A DNA stretch of 60,334 nt from Acetomicrobium sp. S15 = DSM 107314 (GCF_016125955.1 NZ_JADEVE010000155.1:1-60334), one strand, 5' to 3'. Numbered from the stretch's first letter, positions 14,584 to 24,334 are shown. Notes: generated from the sequence alone by a model not told the origin. Program-made: numbers and translations.

Positions 14584-16594
14584 ACGTCACCGCCCTCTCG
14601 GACCTGCTGCCAAGGGAAGCCACGTCCAATATCAGCGCCACATTGCCATCGCCCAATATCGTAGCACCAGCGATCCCCTGGACCTTGGAGAGGAGCTTCC
14701 CGAGAGGCTTTATCACGATCTCTTGTTGTCCGATCAACTCATCGACGATAAGCCCTCTCCTCTTGCCACCCACCCTGACTACCACCACGGGAAACTCGTC
14801 CGCCTCCAGTCGAGAATGGGCCCTCAAGAGCCCAGCCAAACTCTGAAGCGACAAAATCTCTCCCCTCACGGTAACCACGGGTGTGCCGTGAACGCTCCTG
14901 ATATCGTTTTTATTCACCAAAAGAGTCTCTTCCACGTCATCGAGCGGTACAGCGTATGCCTCGTCTCCTACGCTGACGAGTAAGGCGAGCACTATGGCGA
15001 GCGTCAACGGTAGGCGGATGACTACTCGAGTGCCCCGATCCAACTTGGAGTGCACCGTGAACTGCCCACCGAGCGATTCCACCTTGCTCTTAACGACATC
15101 CATGCCGACGCCGCGCCCGGAGAGATCGGATACCTTATCGGCGGTGCTGAAGCCCGGCAAGAAAACGAGCTTAATGGCGTCCTCATCGGAAAGCGCCTGC
15201 GCTTCCTCGGCGGAGTAAAGACCCCTTTCAACGGCTTTCCTTCTCACGACGTTGGCATCTATGCCGCGACCGTCGTCTGCGACTTCCACTATAACACTGT
15301 TCCCCTCCTGGTATGCAGATATGCGGACAGTGCCTTCGCGCTTCTTGCCTTTCGCTTCTCGCTCTTCGGGCGTTTCAATTCCGTGATCTAAAGCATTGCG
15401 GATCAAATGGACCAGCGACTCCCCTATCTCGTCAACGACCGTCCGGTCCAGCTCTGTCTCCTTTCCTTCTACCTCCAGGCGCGCTTCTTTGCCGAGGCTC
15501 TTGCAGAGATCTCTCACCAGGCGAGGAAAACGATCGAAGACGTACGATATGGGGACCATGCGCAGCTTGGTCACCAGCTCTTGAATCTCTCCGGATATGC
15601 GTCCCAAATGTGCCAAGGGCTCTTCAAAGGCCTTTAACCCCGCCTCTTGGGCCAGGCGCTCTATCCGCGCCCTCCCTATGACCAACTCCCCCACCAGGTT
15701 CATCAGCTTATCCAGGCGATTGATATCGACCCTTATCGTCCCGGTCATCTTGCGCATTCCCTGGAAAGACGGTTCGGGGGATGAAGCCCCCTCTGCTACT
15801 TCGTCCACCTTTTGCGCTTCATCCGTCTTTTGCAACTTCTCAGCCGTGCACTCGCTGTCAGATGTCAGTTCATCTATCTCTACATTTGCGATTTCGGATA
15901 TAGACATCACCGTATGCCGCGTAGTCTCTTGCTCTTCTTTCGTGGCCAGATAAACCTCAAAGGCGTAATCAAAACCTTCCCTCTCAAGCTCCTCAACGGG
16001 AGGGACAGTTTTTATGATTTCGCCCATCCCCTCGAGGCGCGACACCACAAGGTAGGCCCTGGCGGACTTCAAGAGGCATTGAGGGTCGAGGTGAATCGTC
16101 AGATGATACACCTTCATCCCCTGATCTTGCGCTTTCTTCACCCATTCCACTTCCTGAGAGGTAAGCCCGACAGGCGCTTGAGATTTTGTAGCTTCACGAT
16201 GATTTACGACTTCTACCTTTGCCCTAAGGACCTTCAAAAGCTCATCCACGTCGACATCGCCGTCGCGGCCGCCTTTGCGAATCCGGTCGATCATAACCTG
16301 AAGCGCATCGAGACATCGAAAGAGGAGCGATACGTCATCACCGGTGATGAAGAGCTCACCCTTGCGCATGAGGTCGAGGAGGTCCTCCATGGCGTGAGTC
16401 AGGCCCGCCATGCCATCGAAACCCATCGCTCCCGCCATCCCCTTCAACGTATGGGCTACCCTGAAGATCTCGTTCACTATCTCAGGCTGCTCTGGGTTCG
16501 ACTCAAGGCTTAAAAGCAGGTCCCCGAGCAGCTCAAGCTGTTCGGAAGATTCATCGAGAAAGGCATTCAAGTATTCCTTCGTATTTAGATCCAT
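14555..16594 (-). CDS. cheA: Chemotaxis histidine kinase CheA
   Basis: A 679-residue CheA with the full domain order. P1 has His48 in FRVAHTLKGMAG. A P2-like CheY-binding region covers ~155-235. P3 dimerisation helices follow (TIRVDINRLDKLMNLVGELVIGR). P4 holds the kinase domain: N box HLIRNALDHGIE, G1 DDGRGID, G2 GRGVGMDVVK. P5 is CheW-like at ~545-679. It transfers phosphate to CheY and CheB. Neighbours are cheB upstream (4-base gap) and cheC downstream. No receptor, cheW or cheR is in the window, so signalling partners are encoded elsewhere. Confidence 0.96.
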   Translation of the reverse strand: MDLNTKEYLNAFLDESSEQLELLGDLLLSLESNPEQPEIVNEIFRVAHTLKGMAGAMGFDGMAGLTHAMEDLLDLMRKGELFITGDDVSLLFRCLDALQVMIDRIRKGGRDGDVDVDELLKVLRAKVEVVNHREATKSQAPVGLTSQEVEWVKKAQDQGMKVYHLTIHLDPQCLLKSARAYLVVSRLEGMGEIIKTVPPVEELEREGFDYAFEVYLATKEEQETTRHTVMSISEIANVEIDELTSDSECTAEKLQKTDEAQKVDEVAEGASSPEPSFQGMRKMTGTIRVDINRLDKLMNLVGELVIGRARIERLAQEAGLKAFEEPLAHLGRISGEIQELVTKLRMVPISYVFDRFPRLVRDLCKSLGKEARLEVEGKETELDRTVVDEIGESLVHLIRNALDHGIETPEEREAKGKKREGTVRISAYQEGNSVIVEVADDGRGIDANVVRRKAVERGLYSAEEAQALSDEDAIKLVFLPGFSTADKVSDLSGRGVGMDVVKSKVESLGGQFTVHSKLDRGTRVVIRLPLTLAIVLALLVSVGDEAYAVPLDDVEETLLVNKNDIRSVHGTPVVTVRGEILSLQSLAGLLRAHSRLEADEFPVVVVRVGGKRRGLIVDELIGQQEIVIKPLGKLLSKVQGIAGATILGDGNVALILDVASLGSRSERAVTYEARVGAPQ

Positions 16595-16598
16595 CGCC

Positions 16599-17660
16599 TC
16601 ATTCTCCCTTCCGCATCTTTACCAACAATTTTACCCTCTCGGGAATTCTATAAAGCGGCAACGACTCATTCGCCGCGCCCGCCTCGACCGCAGATTTAGG
16701 CATTCCATATACGACGCACGTTTCGGGCGACTCCGCCAAGACAAACCCCCCTTTTGAGCGAATAGCCCTGGCTCCTTCTGTGCCATCCCTTCCCATGCCG
16801 GTCAATATTATCCCCACCGCTTTCGCTCCGGCGACATCTGCTACACTTAAGAATAACAGATCGGCCGCCGGTTTGACAGAGTGCAACGGCGGAGCATCGG
16901 AAAGCCTGCAGATGAATCGGCTGTCTTTTTTCTCCACCAACATGTGCTTGCCTCCGGGAGCTATGGCGGCGACGCCCGGCATAAGTTCTAACCCGTCTTG
17001 TCCTTCCACAACGTGCAACGCAGATATCTCATCAAGGCGCTTAGCCAAAGAAGCGGTGAACCCCGGAGGCATGTGCTGCGCGATGACTACAGGAACCGGA
17101 AGATCATGAGGCAGCCCGCTCAGGAGCTCCTGGAGCGCTTTAGGCCCCCCCGTAGAAGCCGCAACCGCTACGATCTCAGAAGGCTCGCCACGAGGCTCAA
17201 TCGGTTGCGGTGCTTCTTTCAACGAAAGGGGCGCGCGGCGGTGCGCAAGTAGCGCGATGTTTACGCCTGAAGCCATCAAAACTTTGTTCCGGAGCTCATC
17301 CCCCACCTTGGCCATGTCCAAAGAGATCGTGCCCGACGGCTTGGCCACGAAGTCCACAGCCCCTGCAGCCAAAGCCTTAATGGTGATCTCTGCGCCTTCT
17401 CTCGTAAGGCTGCTCACCATGACGACCGGCGTCGGACGAAGGACCATTATGTCCTCAAGTGTGGCAAGGCCGTCCTTTTTGGGCATCTCAACGTCCAACG
17501 TAACCACATCGGGTTTGAGCTCTCCCAGCAGTTTGAGCGCTTCGATGCCGTCCCTGGCTCTGCCGACGACCTCCAGGCGAGGATCCTCTTCGAGAATATC
17601 GGAGATGAGCTTGCGCATGAACGCGGAATCGTCAACAACCAGAACGCGAACCTTTTTCAT
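16599..17660 (-). CDS. cheB: Protein-glutamate methylesterase/glutaminase CheB
   Basis: A 353-residue CheB. The N-terminal receiver has Asp10, Asp11, the phospho-acceptor Asp56 (TLDVEMP) and Lys107. A linker leads to the methylesterase domain with catalytic Ser169 (AASTGGP), His196 (QHMPPGFT) and the Asp motif GMGRDGTEGA. It removes methyl groups from receptors. The methyltransferase CheR is not in the window. It overlaps the PilZ gene by 4 bases. Confidence 0.96.
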   Translation of the reverse strand: MKKVRVLVVDDSAFMRKLISDILEEDPRLEVVGRARDGIEALKLLGELKPDVVTLDVEMPKKDGLATLEDIMVLRPTPVVMVSSLTREGAEITIKALAAGAVDFVAKPSGTISLDMAKVGDELRNKVLMASGVNIALLAHRRAPLSLKEAPQPIEPRGEPSEIVAVAASTGGPKALQELLSGLPHDLPVPVVIAQHMPPGFTASLAKRLDEISALHVVEGQDGLELMPGVAAIAPGGKHMLVEKKDSRFICRLSDAPPLHSVKPAADLLFLSVADVAGAKAVGIILTGMGRDGTEGARAIRSKGGFVLAESPETCVVYGMPKSAVEAGAANESLPLYRIPERVKLLVKMRKGE

Positions 17661-18307
17661 CGGGATAACTCCTGCTTTCTGATGAATTTGATCAACGCCG
17701 CTTCCGCCAAGGGAAAGAGCGATTCAAACTCGACGGCAATCTCTTTAAGCCCATCCACACCCTCCTGAAACCTCACGATTTTGGCCACAAACATAAAAGG
17801 GCTGCCCTCGATAGTCAGAGAGAGAAGCACCCTATCCCCTGCCGCCAACCCTCTCATGTCCGACGATCGCAGCCTGGCTCCTCCCAAGCTGATATCGAGG
17901 ACGTCGCACTCCCGCCAATCTCCCCGCATGGGAGACCGCGCTTCGACGTCCAGGGGGAAAAATGCGGCCTTAAGGAGACAGGGGACGCGGAGGAACCGCC
18001 TCCTCTGAATGCGAATAAACTCCCCTACAGGACGCACCCAGAGGAGAGGGACGGAAGATGCGAGATCGCTCCGCACAGCGCTCACTTGCACAGCTATAGG
18101 AGAGCGCTCGTCCTCGAACATCACCTCGAACTGCATGTCTCTGTATATGGGCAGAAGCGCGCCGCGCAATAGAGGGTGAGATAGCGCCAAGAGCTCGCCT
18201 TCGATATCTTCGAGGCGCGAAGGATGGTGCCCCTTATAGAGCCCGGCATGGATATGGATATCGGCTCGCGCTCCAACCTTCAACTGCGATGCCGCACCGA
18301 TCGCCAT
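17657..18307 (-). CDS. PilZ domain protein (YcgR/MotI-like flagellar brake)
   Basis: A 216-residue protein with an N-terminal YcgR-like domain (~10-95) and a C-terminal PilZ domain. The c-di-GMP-binding motifs are present: RRRFLRVPC (RxxxR) near residue 103 and DISLGGARL (D/N-x-S-x-x-G) near residue 138. Such proteins bind the motor or stator when c-di-GMP is high and slow swimming. The gene lies between flhG (1-base gap) and cheB (4-base overlap), a position empty in B. subtilis, so it is co-expressed with the motor genes. Confidence 0.9.
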   Translation of the reverse strand: MAIGAASQLKVGARADIHIHAGLYKGHHPSRLEDIEGELLALSHPLLRGALLPIYRDMQFEVMFEDERSPIAVQVSAVRSDLASSVPLLWVRPVGEFIRIQRRRFLRVPCLLKAAFFPLDVEARSPMRGDWRECDVLDISLGGARLRSSDMRGLAAGDRVLLSLTIEGSPFMFVAKIVRFQEGVDGLKEIAVEFESLFPLAEAALIKFIRKQELSR

Positions 18308-18308
18308 T

Positions 18309-19235
18309 TCACCCGCTCCGGGTCAGCCGCTTGGCCAGTCTGAAGAGAAAGGCCTTTACCCCGCGCCCTGCGACTGCTTTAGGGGGAAGTTCGCCAGAAG
18401 GTTCAGCCTTGGCGAGCCTGGAGGCGATCCACTTTACACACTGAGACGCTGCGCAACCGGGTTGATAAATGAAAAAAGGCCGGCTCGTCTCGGCAGCTCG
18501 CCTCACTGCCTCGTCCCTGAGCACATAACCCGCATAGGGCACAGAGATTTCCAAAAATTGGGCAGCGGCCATTTGGACCCTGCTCGCGACCGAGGCCGCT
18601 TTCTCATCGGAAGAGGCCATGTTCACGAGGAGGTTGACGTCGATGCCGGTTCCGCCGGAGAAGGCCAACACTTTAAGCATTCCGTAGCAGTCGCGGACAG
18701 CTGCAGGCTCGGGCGTCGTGAGCAAAAGCACGGAGTCGGCGGCCAAGCAAAAGGAGACGACGGTGCGATGCAAACCGGCCCCGGTGTCGATTATCAATAT
18801 ATCGGCCATGGAATCCAATACCGATAGGCTTTCTATGAGCGCGAGCTGCCTGCGAGGATCGAGGTCGGCGATGTCCGCCATGCCGACGCCGCCAGGTACG
18901 ATCAATACGCCCTTGTCGACTTCCACCAATATCTCCTCCAGTCGCCTCTCACCCCGGATTACGTGAGCGAGGTTGTACCTGGAGGTGACGCCCAACAACA
19001 GATCCAAGTTGGCCAATCCCAAATCCGCGTCGAGCAGTGCTACTCTCTTACCCAAGCGCCCCAATGCCAAGGCTAAATTCGCGGATATGCTGCTTTTGCC
19101 GACGCCGCCCTTGCCGCTCGTTACCGCAAGCGACCGCAAGCGACCGCTTTCGGCGGAGATTCGGCCCGTCTCGGCTGCCACCAGTTCCCTCAATTCGTAT
19201 GCCTGATCTGCGGGTTTCGCGTCAAGCCGAACCAA
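18309..19235 (-). CDS. flhG: FlhG/YlxH MinD-type ATPase (flagellar number control)
   Basis: A MinD/ParA-family ATPase with the deviant Walker A GKGGVGKSSIS, switch motif LLDADLGLANLDLLLG, and IIDTGAG. It partners FlhF in controlling flagellar number and position. The start is ambiguous. The frame is open to 19289 but begins there with a TTG lacking a ribosome site. I prefer TTG at 19233-19235: GGGAG and GGAG precede it, and it gives the family-typical N-terminus MVRLDAKPADQAYELREL. That overlaps flhF by 14 bases. Confidence 0.92.
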   Translation of the reverse strand: MVRLDAKPADQAYELRELVAAETGRISAESGRLRSLAVTSGKGGVGKSSISANLALALGRLGKRVALLDADLGLANLDLLLGVTSRYNLAHVIRGERRLEEILVEVDKGVLIVPGGVGMADIADLDPRRQLALIESLSVLDSMADILIIDTGAGLHRTVVSFCLAADSVLLLTTPEPAAVRDCYGMLKVLAFSGGTGIDVNLLVNMASSDEKAASVASRVQMAAAQFLEISVPYAGYVLRDEAVRRAAETSRPFFIYQPGCAASQCVKWIASRLAKAEPSGELPPKAVAGRGVKAFLFRLAKRLTRSG

Positions 19236-20382
19236 AGCGCTCCACTCCCATGACCAGTTTCGCAATGCGAGATGCTTCCGCCACCTCAATATCGCTCGGC
19301 ACGTTCTGACCCGTCGTCAAAAAAGAAACAGGCGTGCCGAACTCGAGGCAGAAGTTAAGTAGCACGCCATATGTCATAGCCTCGTCCAGCTTGGTGAAGA
19401 TAGCGCAAGATATAGGTATTTTGCTCATCCTCCGCACGACATCCACGATGACAGGATAGGCCACGTTAGCTTGAAGCACCAGGTGGACGGCGTCCGGTTT
19501 AAAGGCATCGTGAGCCCGTTCATATTCTTCCAGGTGGCGGTCATCCCGCTGCGATCGACCGGCCACATCGAGGAAAACCACTTCTGCGTCCGCGTGACGG
19601 GCGAGCACGTCGTCGTAATCTTTAGGCTCGAAAATTACCTCTATCGGAATCCCCAGGATCCTCGCATAGGTGCGCAGCTGCTCCACCGCAGCGATACGAT
19701 AGGTATCGGCCGTTAAAAGCAGCACTTTTCTCCTCTCCCATAGGGACTGGATGGCGGCGAGCTTCGCTATCGTGGTGGTCTTCCCTACCCCAGTGGGGCC
19801 GATGAACATCACCTTTCGCCCCCCCAAAGCGGATGCGAAATCTCCACCTACCACACGGATATAGCCTGAAAGCCACTGAATCGCGTCTTGCGCTCCCGAG
19901 GCTTCGTGGTCTTGCGACAGTTTCTGCGCTAAGGCGGGCCCTACGCCGGCATCGATAAGCTTTTGACAAAAGGGAGACTTTTCGTGAGAGTTTTCCCCCG
20001 AATTGTCTTTAACCTTCTGGCCCTCTATCCTCGTCAAGATGGAGCGTATCTCTTTTATCCCTTCGAGCAGGGCGGGCATATCTCCGGACTTCGCCTTCTC
20101 TGAAAGCTCAAGCTTATCGGCAGATGACCTTTTTTGCGCCTCCAACAGCTGCTGAAAGGCGATGAGGCGCTCCTGCTTGGTTTGGACTCCTTGAGGTTCG
20201 TCCTCCTCCAAAATCCCGGCGGTCACCAAAAGGCTTCTCTTTCGGAACAGCCCAAGGAAACCCCCTTTTTTGACGACTTGGGACGACAGGATAACGGCGT
20301 CTCGCCCAAGCTTTTGACGGGCTATCTCAAGGGCTTCCGCATCGCTTCCCGCTTCAAACATTATCTGCTTCGCAAGCCGCAT
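19222..20382 (-). CDS. flhF: Flagellar biosynthesis GTPase FlhF
   Basis: A 386-residue SRP-type GTPase. A basic N-domain (~1-110; MRLAKQIMFEAGSDAEALEIAR) is followed by an NG domain with P-loop [42 protein letters not shown] and the specificity motif TKLDEA. It recruits early flagellar components to the membrane and sets flagellar position with FlhG. It starts 3 bases after flhA and overlaps flhG. Confidence 0.96.
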   Translation of the reverse strand: MRLAKQIMFEAGSDAEALEIARQKLGRDAVILSSQVVKKGGFLGLFRKRSLLVTAGILEEDEPQGVQTKQERLIAFQQLLEAQKRSSADKLELSEKAKSGDMPALLEGIKEIRSILTRIEGQKVKDNSGENSHEKSPFCQKLIDAGVGPALAQKLSQDHEASGAQDAIQWLSGYIRVVGGDFASALGGRKVMFIGPTGVGKTTTIAKLAAIQSLWERRKVLLLTADTYRIAAVEQLRTYARILGIPIEVIFEPKDYDDVLARHADAEVVFLDVAGRSQRDDRHLEEYERAHDAFKPDAVHLVLQANVAYPVIVDVVRRMSKIPISCAIFTKLDEAMTYGVLLNFCLEFGTPVSFLTTGQNVPSDIEVAEASRIAKLVMGVERFGSA

Positions 20383-20385
20383 GAG

Positions 20386-22458
20386 CTATTCCACCATCCC
20401 CAAGGAGCGCAACTCAGTGCCCGGTGTAATTTCATTATAGGAGATAACAGGAATTTGGGGCAAACTTCCCTCCAACAGGCGGCGCACCACGAGTCTCACG
20501 TCGGGGTGGACCAGCAGGACCGGCGCATGGCCGGCGGCAGCTGCTTTTTCCATCTTGTCGCCCACAGCTTTGATAAGCTTTTGAATTTCGTCGACGGGCA
20601 TACCGAGCCTCCATCCCGATGCGAGGTCGCCCTGCATCGACTCTTTTACGCGTTGCTCCCACCTCGGAGAAAGGGTGAGGACGGCGACGGTGCCTTGAGG
20701 ATCCTGAAGGGAGATCGTAATGTGCCTGAATAAGGCCTCCCTGACGCGCTCGGTCAGGAAGTCAGGATTCCGAGAGATACGCCCCACGTCTGCAAGCGTC
20801 TCGAATATCGTAACCAGATCCCTGATAGGCACCGATTCTCTCAGGAGGTTCTGCAGCACTTTCTGCACGTCTCCGAGGGAGAGCACGTTCATGAGCTCCT
20901 CTGTAACGGCGGGATTGCTCTCCTTGACGAGATCTACGAGCTTCTGGGTTTCTTGGCGGGTCAACAGCTCGGCGCCGTATTTCTTGACGATCTCAGAGAT
21001 GTGCGTCGCGAGCACAGAAGGAGCATCTACGACGGTGTAACCCAGCGATTCGGCCTGCTCGCGCAGTTCGGGGGCTATCCAGTAACCTTCGAGGCCGAAG
21101 GCAGGCTCTTTGGTGGGAATGCCCACCAACGGCTCCTCCGTCCCACTCGTGTTCATCGCTAAATAATGATCGGGCATTATTTCCGCGCGGGCTACCTGCG
21201 CCCCCTTGATGCGGATCAGGTATTCGGTTGGCTTGAGCTGTATGTTGTCTCTGATGCGTATCGGAGGCACGATCAGCCCCCTCTCCATGGCCATCTGGCG
21301 CCTGATCGTGGCTATGCGCTCGAGCATATCCCCTCCCTGAGACGGGTCGACGAGCGGGATCAGGGCGTAGCCTATTTCCACCTCCATCGGGTCTACGGCG
21401 ACGAGGGGCAGCACGCTTTCGGGGGCACCAGCAGGCGCCTTGGCGGCTGGCGTAGGCGCCTCGCCGGCAGGTTCGCCCGGCGGCGCTTTGTTCTCTCTGT
21501 AGACCACAAAACCTGCGAGCGCCAGTATTGTGCCGAGGAGGAGGAATGGGGTTGTGGGGAGGCCGGGGACCACGGCCAAGGTGAAGAGCAGCCCCGCGCC
21601 TATAAAAAGAGGGCGACAGTTCGAGGAGAGCGACGCCACGATATCGCGCCCCAAGTTGGATTCTCCTGCCGCTCTGGTGACGATGATTCCCGTCGCGGTG
21701 GATAGCAACAGCGCAGGAATCTGGGCGACGAGACCGTCGCCCACCGTCAACAAGCTGTAAGTCTGGAGGGCTTCCCGGAAGGTGAACCCCCGCTGAAAGA
21801 CACCTATGGTCAGACCTCCCAAAATGTTCACCACGGTAATGATGAGGCCGGCTATGGCATCCCCTCTCACGAATTTGGAGGCCCCGTCCATGGATCCGTA
21901 GAAATCGGCTTCCCTCTGTATCTCGCTCCTTCGCCTCCTGGCCTCCTTTTCGTCTATCAGCCCGGCGTTCAAATCGGCGTCTATGGCCATCTGCTTGCCC
22001 GGCATCGCGTCCAACGTAAAGCGCGCCGCCACTTCGGCCACCCTCTCCGCGCCGCGCGTAATGACGACGAATTGGATGATGACGAGGATCAAAAAGACTA
22101 CGCCTCCTACGACGTAGTTGCCTCCTACCACGAAGTCGCCGAAAGCGGCTATGACCTCACCGGCATAAGCCTGAAGCAAGATCAGGCGCGTCGTCGAAAC
22201 GTTCAAGGCGAGGCGGTAAAGGGTAGCTATCAGCAATATGGTCGGAAAGGCAGGTATCTCGAGGGGCTTAAGGACATAGAACGTCGCGAGGAGCACGACG
22301 ACTCCGAAGGTTATGTTCATAGAGAGCAGTATGTCGAGCAAAAACGTCGGCATGGGGATGATCATCATACCCACTATCAGGATGATCAAAAAAGCCATTC
22401 CAACGTCGGCGAAGCGCGTAGCCCTTCTCATCAGAGAACTTTCGCGGATATCAGCCAT
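20386..22458 (-). CDS. flhA: Flagellar export gate protein FlhA
   Basis: A 690-residue FlhA. The N-terminal ~320 residues hold eight membrane segments with the FHIPEP-type loop (TRGAERVAEVAARFTLDAMPGKQMAIDADL as landmark region, ~135-165). The C-terminal ~340 residues form the cytosolic domain that binds chaperone-substrate complexes. FlhA nonamers form the export ring driven by proton motive force. Its first base overlaps the flhB end by one base. Confidence 0.97.
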   Translation of the reverse strand: MADIRESSLMRRATRFADVGMAFLIILIVGMMIIPMPTFLLDILLSMNITFGVVVLLATFYVLKPLEIPAFPTILLIATLYRLALNVSTTRLILLQAYAGEVIAAFGDFVVGGNYVVGGVVFLILVIIQFVVITRGAERVAEVAARFTLDAMPGKQMAIDADLNAGLIDEKEARRRRSEIQREADFYGSMDGASKFVRGDAIAGLIITVVNILGGLTIGVFQRGFTFREALQTYSLLTVGDGLVAQIPALLLSTATGIIVTRAAGESNLGRDIVASLSSNCRPLFIGAGLLFTLAVVPGLPTTPFLLLGTILALAGFVVYRENKAPPGEPAGEAPTPAAKAPAGAPESVLPLVAVDPMEVEIGYALIPLVDPSQGGDMLERIATIRRQMAMERGLIVPPIRIRDNIQLKPTEYLIRIKGAQVARAEIMPDHYLAMNTSGTEEPLVGIPTKEPAFGLEGYWIAPELREQAESLGYTVVDAPSVLATHISEIVKKYGAELLTRQETQKLVDLVKESNPAVTEELMNVLSLGDVQKVLQNLLRESVPIRDLVTIFETLADVGRISRNPDFLTERVREALFRHITISLQDPQGTVAVLTLSPRWEQRVKESMQGDLASGWRLGMPVDEIQKLIKAVGDKMEKAAAAGHAPVLLVHPDVRLVVRRLLEGSLPQIPVISYNEITPGTELRSLGMVE

Positions 22459-23567
22459 TACGTTCGGCCTCCAACATTGACGAATGGACCTCTCCTCTTA
22501 GTGCGATATACGAACGCCAAAACCTCGGCCACAGCTTTATACAACTTCTCGGGGATCTCCGAACCCAATTCCGCCTCGTAAAGGGCCCTGGCGAGTGCAC
22601 GATTTTCCACGATAGGCACACCGTGGCTTCGGGCCACTTCCCTGATCCGCTGCGCCAAGATCCCTTTCCCTTTTGCTACGAGCACGGGGGCCTCCATGAT
22701 GCTTCTATCATAGCGCAAAGCGACGGCCAATGTGGTAGGGTTGGTTATGACCACGTCGGCCTTAGGCACTTCGGCCATCATCCTGCGCCTGGCGAGCTCC
22801 CTCTGTCTCTGGCGAATCCTGCGGCGCACCAACGGATCTCCCTCGATATCTTTAAACTCCTCCTTGAGCTCTTGCCTGCTCATCCTGATCGAACGCTCGA
22901 ACTCCCACCTCTGATAGGCGTAGTCAAATACCGACAAGGCCAAAAGGAGAAGCGCCATCTTGAGGCTCGCGCTCCATAGGGTGCGCAGCAAAAGGCCCAC
23001 CCCTGCGAGGTGCGGAAAGCGCACCATGGACAAGAAAAGCTCAAGCTCTCCCTTTATGGTCCAAAAGAGCACGAGCGCCAACAGCGACGCCTTGAGGACC
23101 CCTTTTAAAAGCTCCACCAAGGAACGCAAGGAAAAGACGCGTTTGAAGCCCTGCACGGGATTGAGGCGGTCGAATTTGGGGATCAACGGTTTAGCCGTAA
23201 CGACGAACTTCACCTGGAAGAGCGTCACTGCGAGGGCAAAAACGGCGCAAAGCAGCCCCAGTGGCAGCCATAAAAGGAGATATCTCTTCGCCGCCACCAT
23301 GGCCAGTTCTTTTATCCAGAGTTCACCAGTGAGGTCTCGCCCGATGTAAGAGATATCCCAGCTCAGATATTCTCTCATTCCGTTAAACAGAAAAGAAGAG
23401 ATAAAATAGATGGTCACCAACCCAGCCATGATGGATACCGCGGCAGATAAGTCCTGACTTCGCGCTACGCGCCCTTCTTCGCGCTCCCTGCGGCGTTTGC
23501 GGGGCGTGGCGGGTTCCGTGCGTTCTTGGGCAAAAAGCTGCAGGTCGAAGGACCTTGTTAGCGCCAC
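22458..23567 (-). CDS. flhB: Flagellar export specificity switch protein FlhB (NPTT variant)
   Basis: A 369-residue FlhB with four membrane segments (about 45-62, 95-117, 158-172, 198-217) and a cytosolic domain from ~225. The autocleavage motif, nearly always NPTH, reads NPTT here (residues 276-279; codons at 22731-22742). Cleavage occurs between Asn and Pro, which are kept. The His, implicated in tuning cleavage, is replaced by Thr. The start is GTG, overlapping fliR by 10 bases. A second FlhB C-terminal homologue is at 52427-52714. Confidence 0.95.
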   Translation of the reverse strand: MALTRSFDLQLFAQERTEPATPRKRRREREEGRVARSQDLSAAVSIMAGLVTIYFISSFLFNGMREYLSWDISYIGRDLTGELWIKELAMVAAKRYLLLWLPLGLLCAVFALAVTLFQVKFVVTAKPLIPKFDRLNPVQGFKRVFSLRSLVELLKGVLKASLLALVLFWTIKGELELFLSMVRFPHLAGVGLLLRTLWSASLKMALLLLALSVFDYAYQRWEFERSIRMSRQELKEEFKDIEGDPLVRRRIRQRQRELARRRMMAEVPKADVVITNPTTLAVALRYDRSIMEAPVLVAKGKGILAQRIREVARSHGVPIVENRALARALYEAELGSEIPEKLYKAVAEVLAFVYRTKRRGPFVNVGGRT

Positions 23568-24334
23568 AGCGCAGCCCCCTTCATGGCCAGCTCCAAAGCA
23601 TCTTCTATTTTTCCATGGATCAGATCGACTGCGACGGGCAAAACCATCATAAGCATCAAAAAACCCAACAGCACTTTCAGGGGCAATCCCAAAACAAACA
23701 CGTTCAATTGAGGGACGGTCCTGGCTATGAAGCCGAGGCCTATATCGGCCAAAAGGAGAGCTCCATAGAACGGTAGGGTGATTTTAACGGCCAGGTAAAA
23801 TGCCTCTCTTAGCCAGGTGGCGACCTGCGGGTCTTCTGCGAAGCTCCACTCAACCTGGGCCAAAGGGAATAGGCGCAGGCTCTCCATCAACCCCTGAAAG
23901 AGGAGTATGTGCCCGTTCCAGTACAGGAAAAACCAAAGCCCGAGGAGGAACTTGAGCTGTCCTATAACCGATGTCTGCACCTGGGATAGCGGATCCAAGA
24001 CGTTAACCATGCCGAAGCCCATAGAGACGCCTATCAGCCAACCCGCCATCTCCATCGCGTACAAAGGCAGGGCCGACAAAAATCCCAAGGTCGCCCCTAT
24101 GAAGAACTCCCGCGTGCACGCCAGGATCAAGGCCAACGGCTCGGTTAAATTGGGCGGAAAAGCCTGAGCTAAAACCATGGGCAAAGCGGCGAAGGCCAGC
24201 AGGAGCGCCAGCCAAAAGCGCGCAGCGATGGGCATCGACGGCACTGTGAGCGCAGGAGAAACCATGAGGAGCCCGAGGAAGCGAAGCCCCAACATAAAGG
24301 TCAAGGTCAGCAGGAAAAGCCAATCTCCGTTCAT
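23558..24334 (-). CDS. fliR: Flagellar export protein FliR
   Basis: A 258-residue polytopic membrane protein with about six hydrophobic segments. Family landmarks are RFLGLLMVSPAL near the N-terminus, GATLGFLSALPLYAMEMAGWLIGVSMGFGM, and VLGLPLKVLLGFLML near the C-terminus. It forms the FliPQR export gate core. It overlaps fliQ by 4 bases (ATGA) and flhB by 10. Confidence 0.95.
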   Translation of the reverse strand: MNGDWLFLLTLTFMLGLRFLGLLMVSPALTVPSMPIAARFWLALLLAFAALPMVLAQAFPPNLTEPLALILACTREFFIGATLGFLSALPLYAMEMAGWLIGVSMGFGMVNVLDPLSQVQTSVIGQLKFLLGLWFFLYWNGHILLFQGLMESLRLFPLAQVEWSFAEDPQVATWLREAFYLAVKITLPFYGALLLADIGLGFIARTVPQLNVFVLGLPLKVLLGFLMLMMVLPVAVDLIHGKIEDALELAMKGAALWR

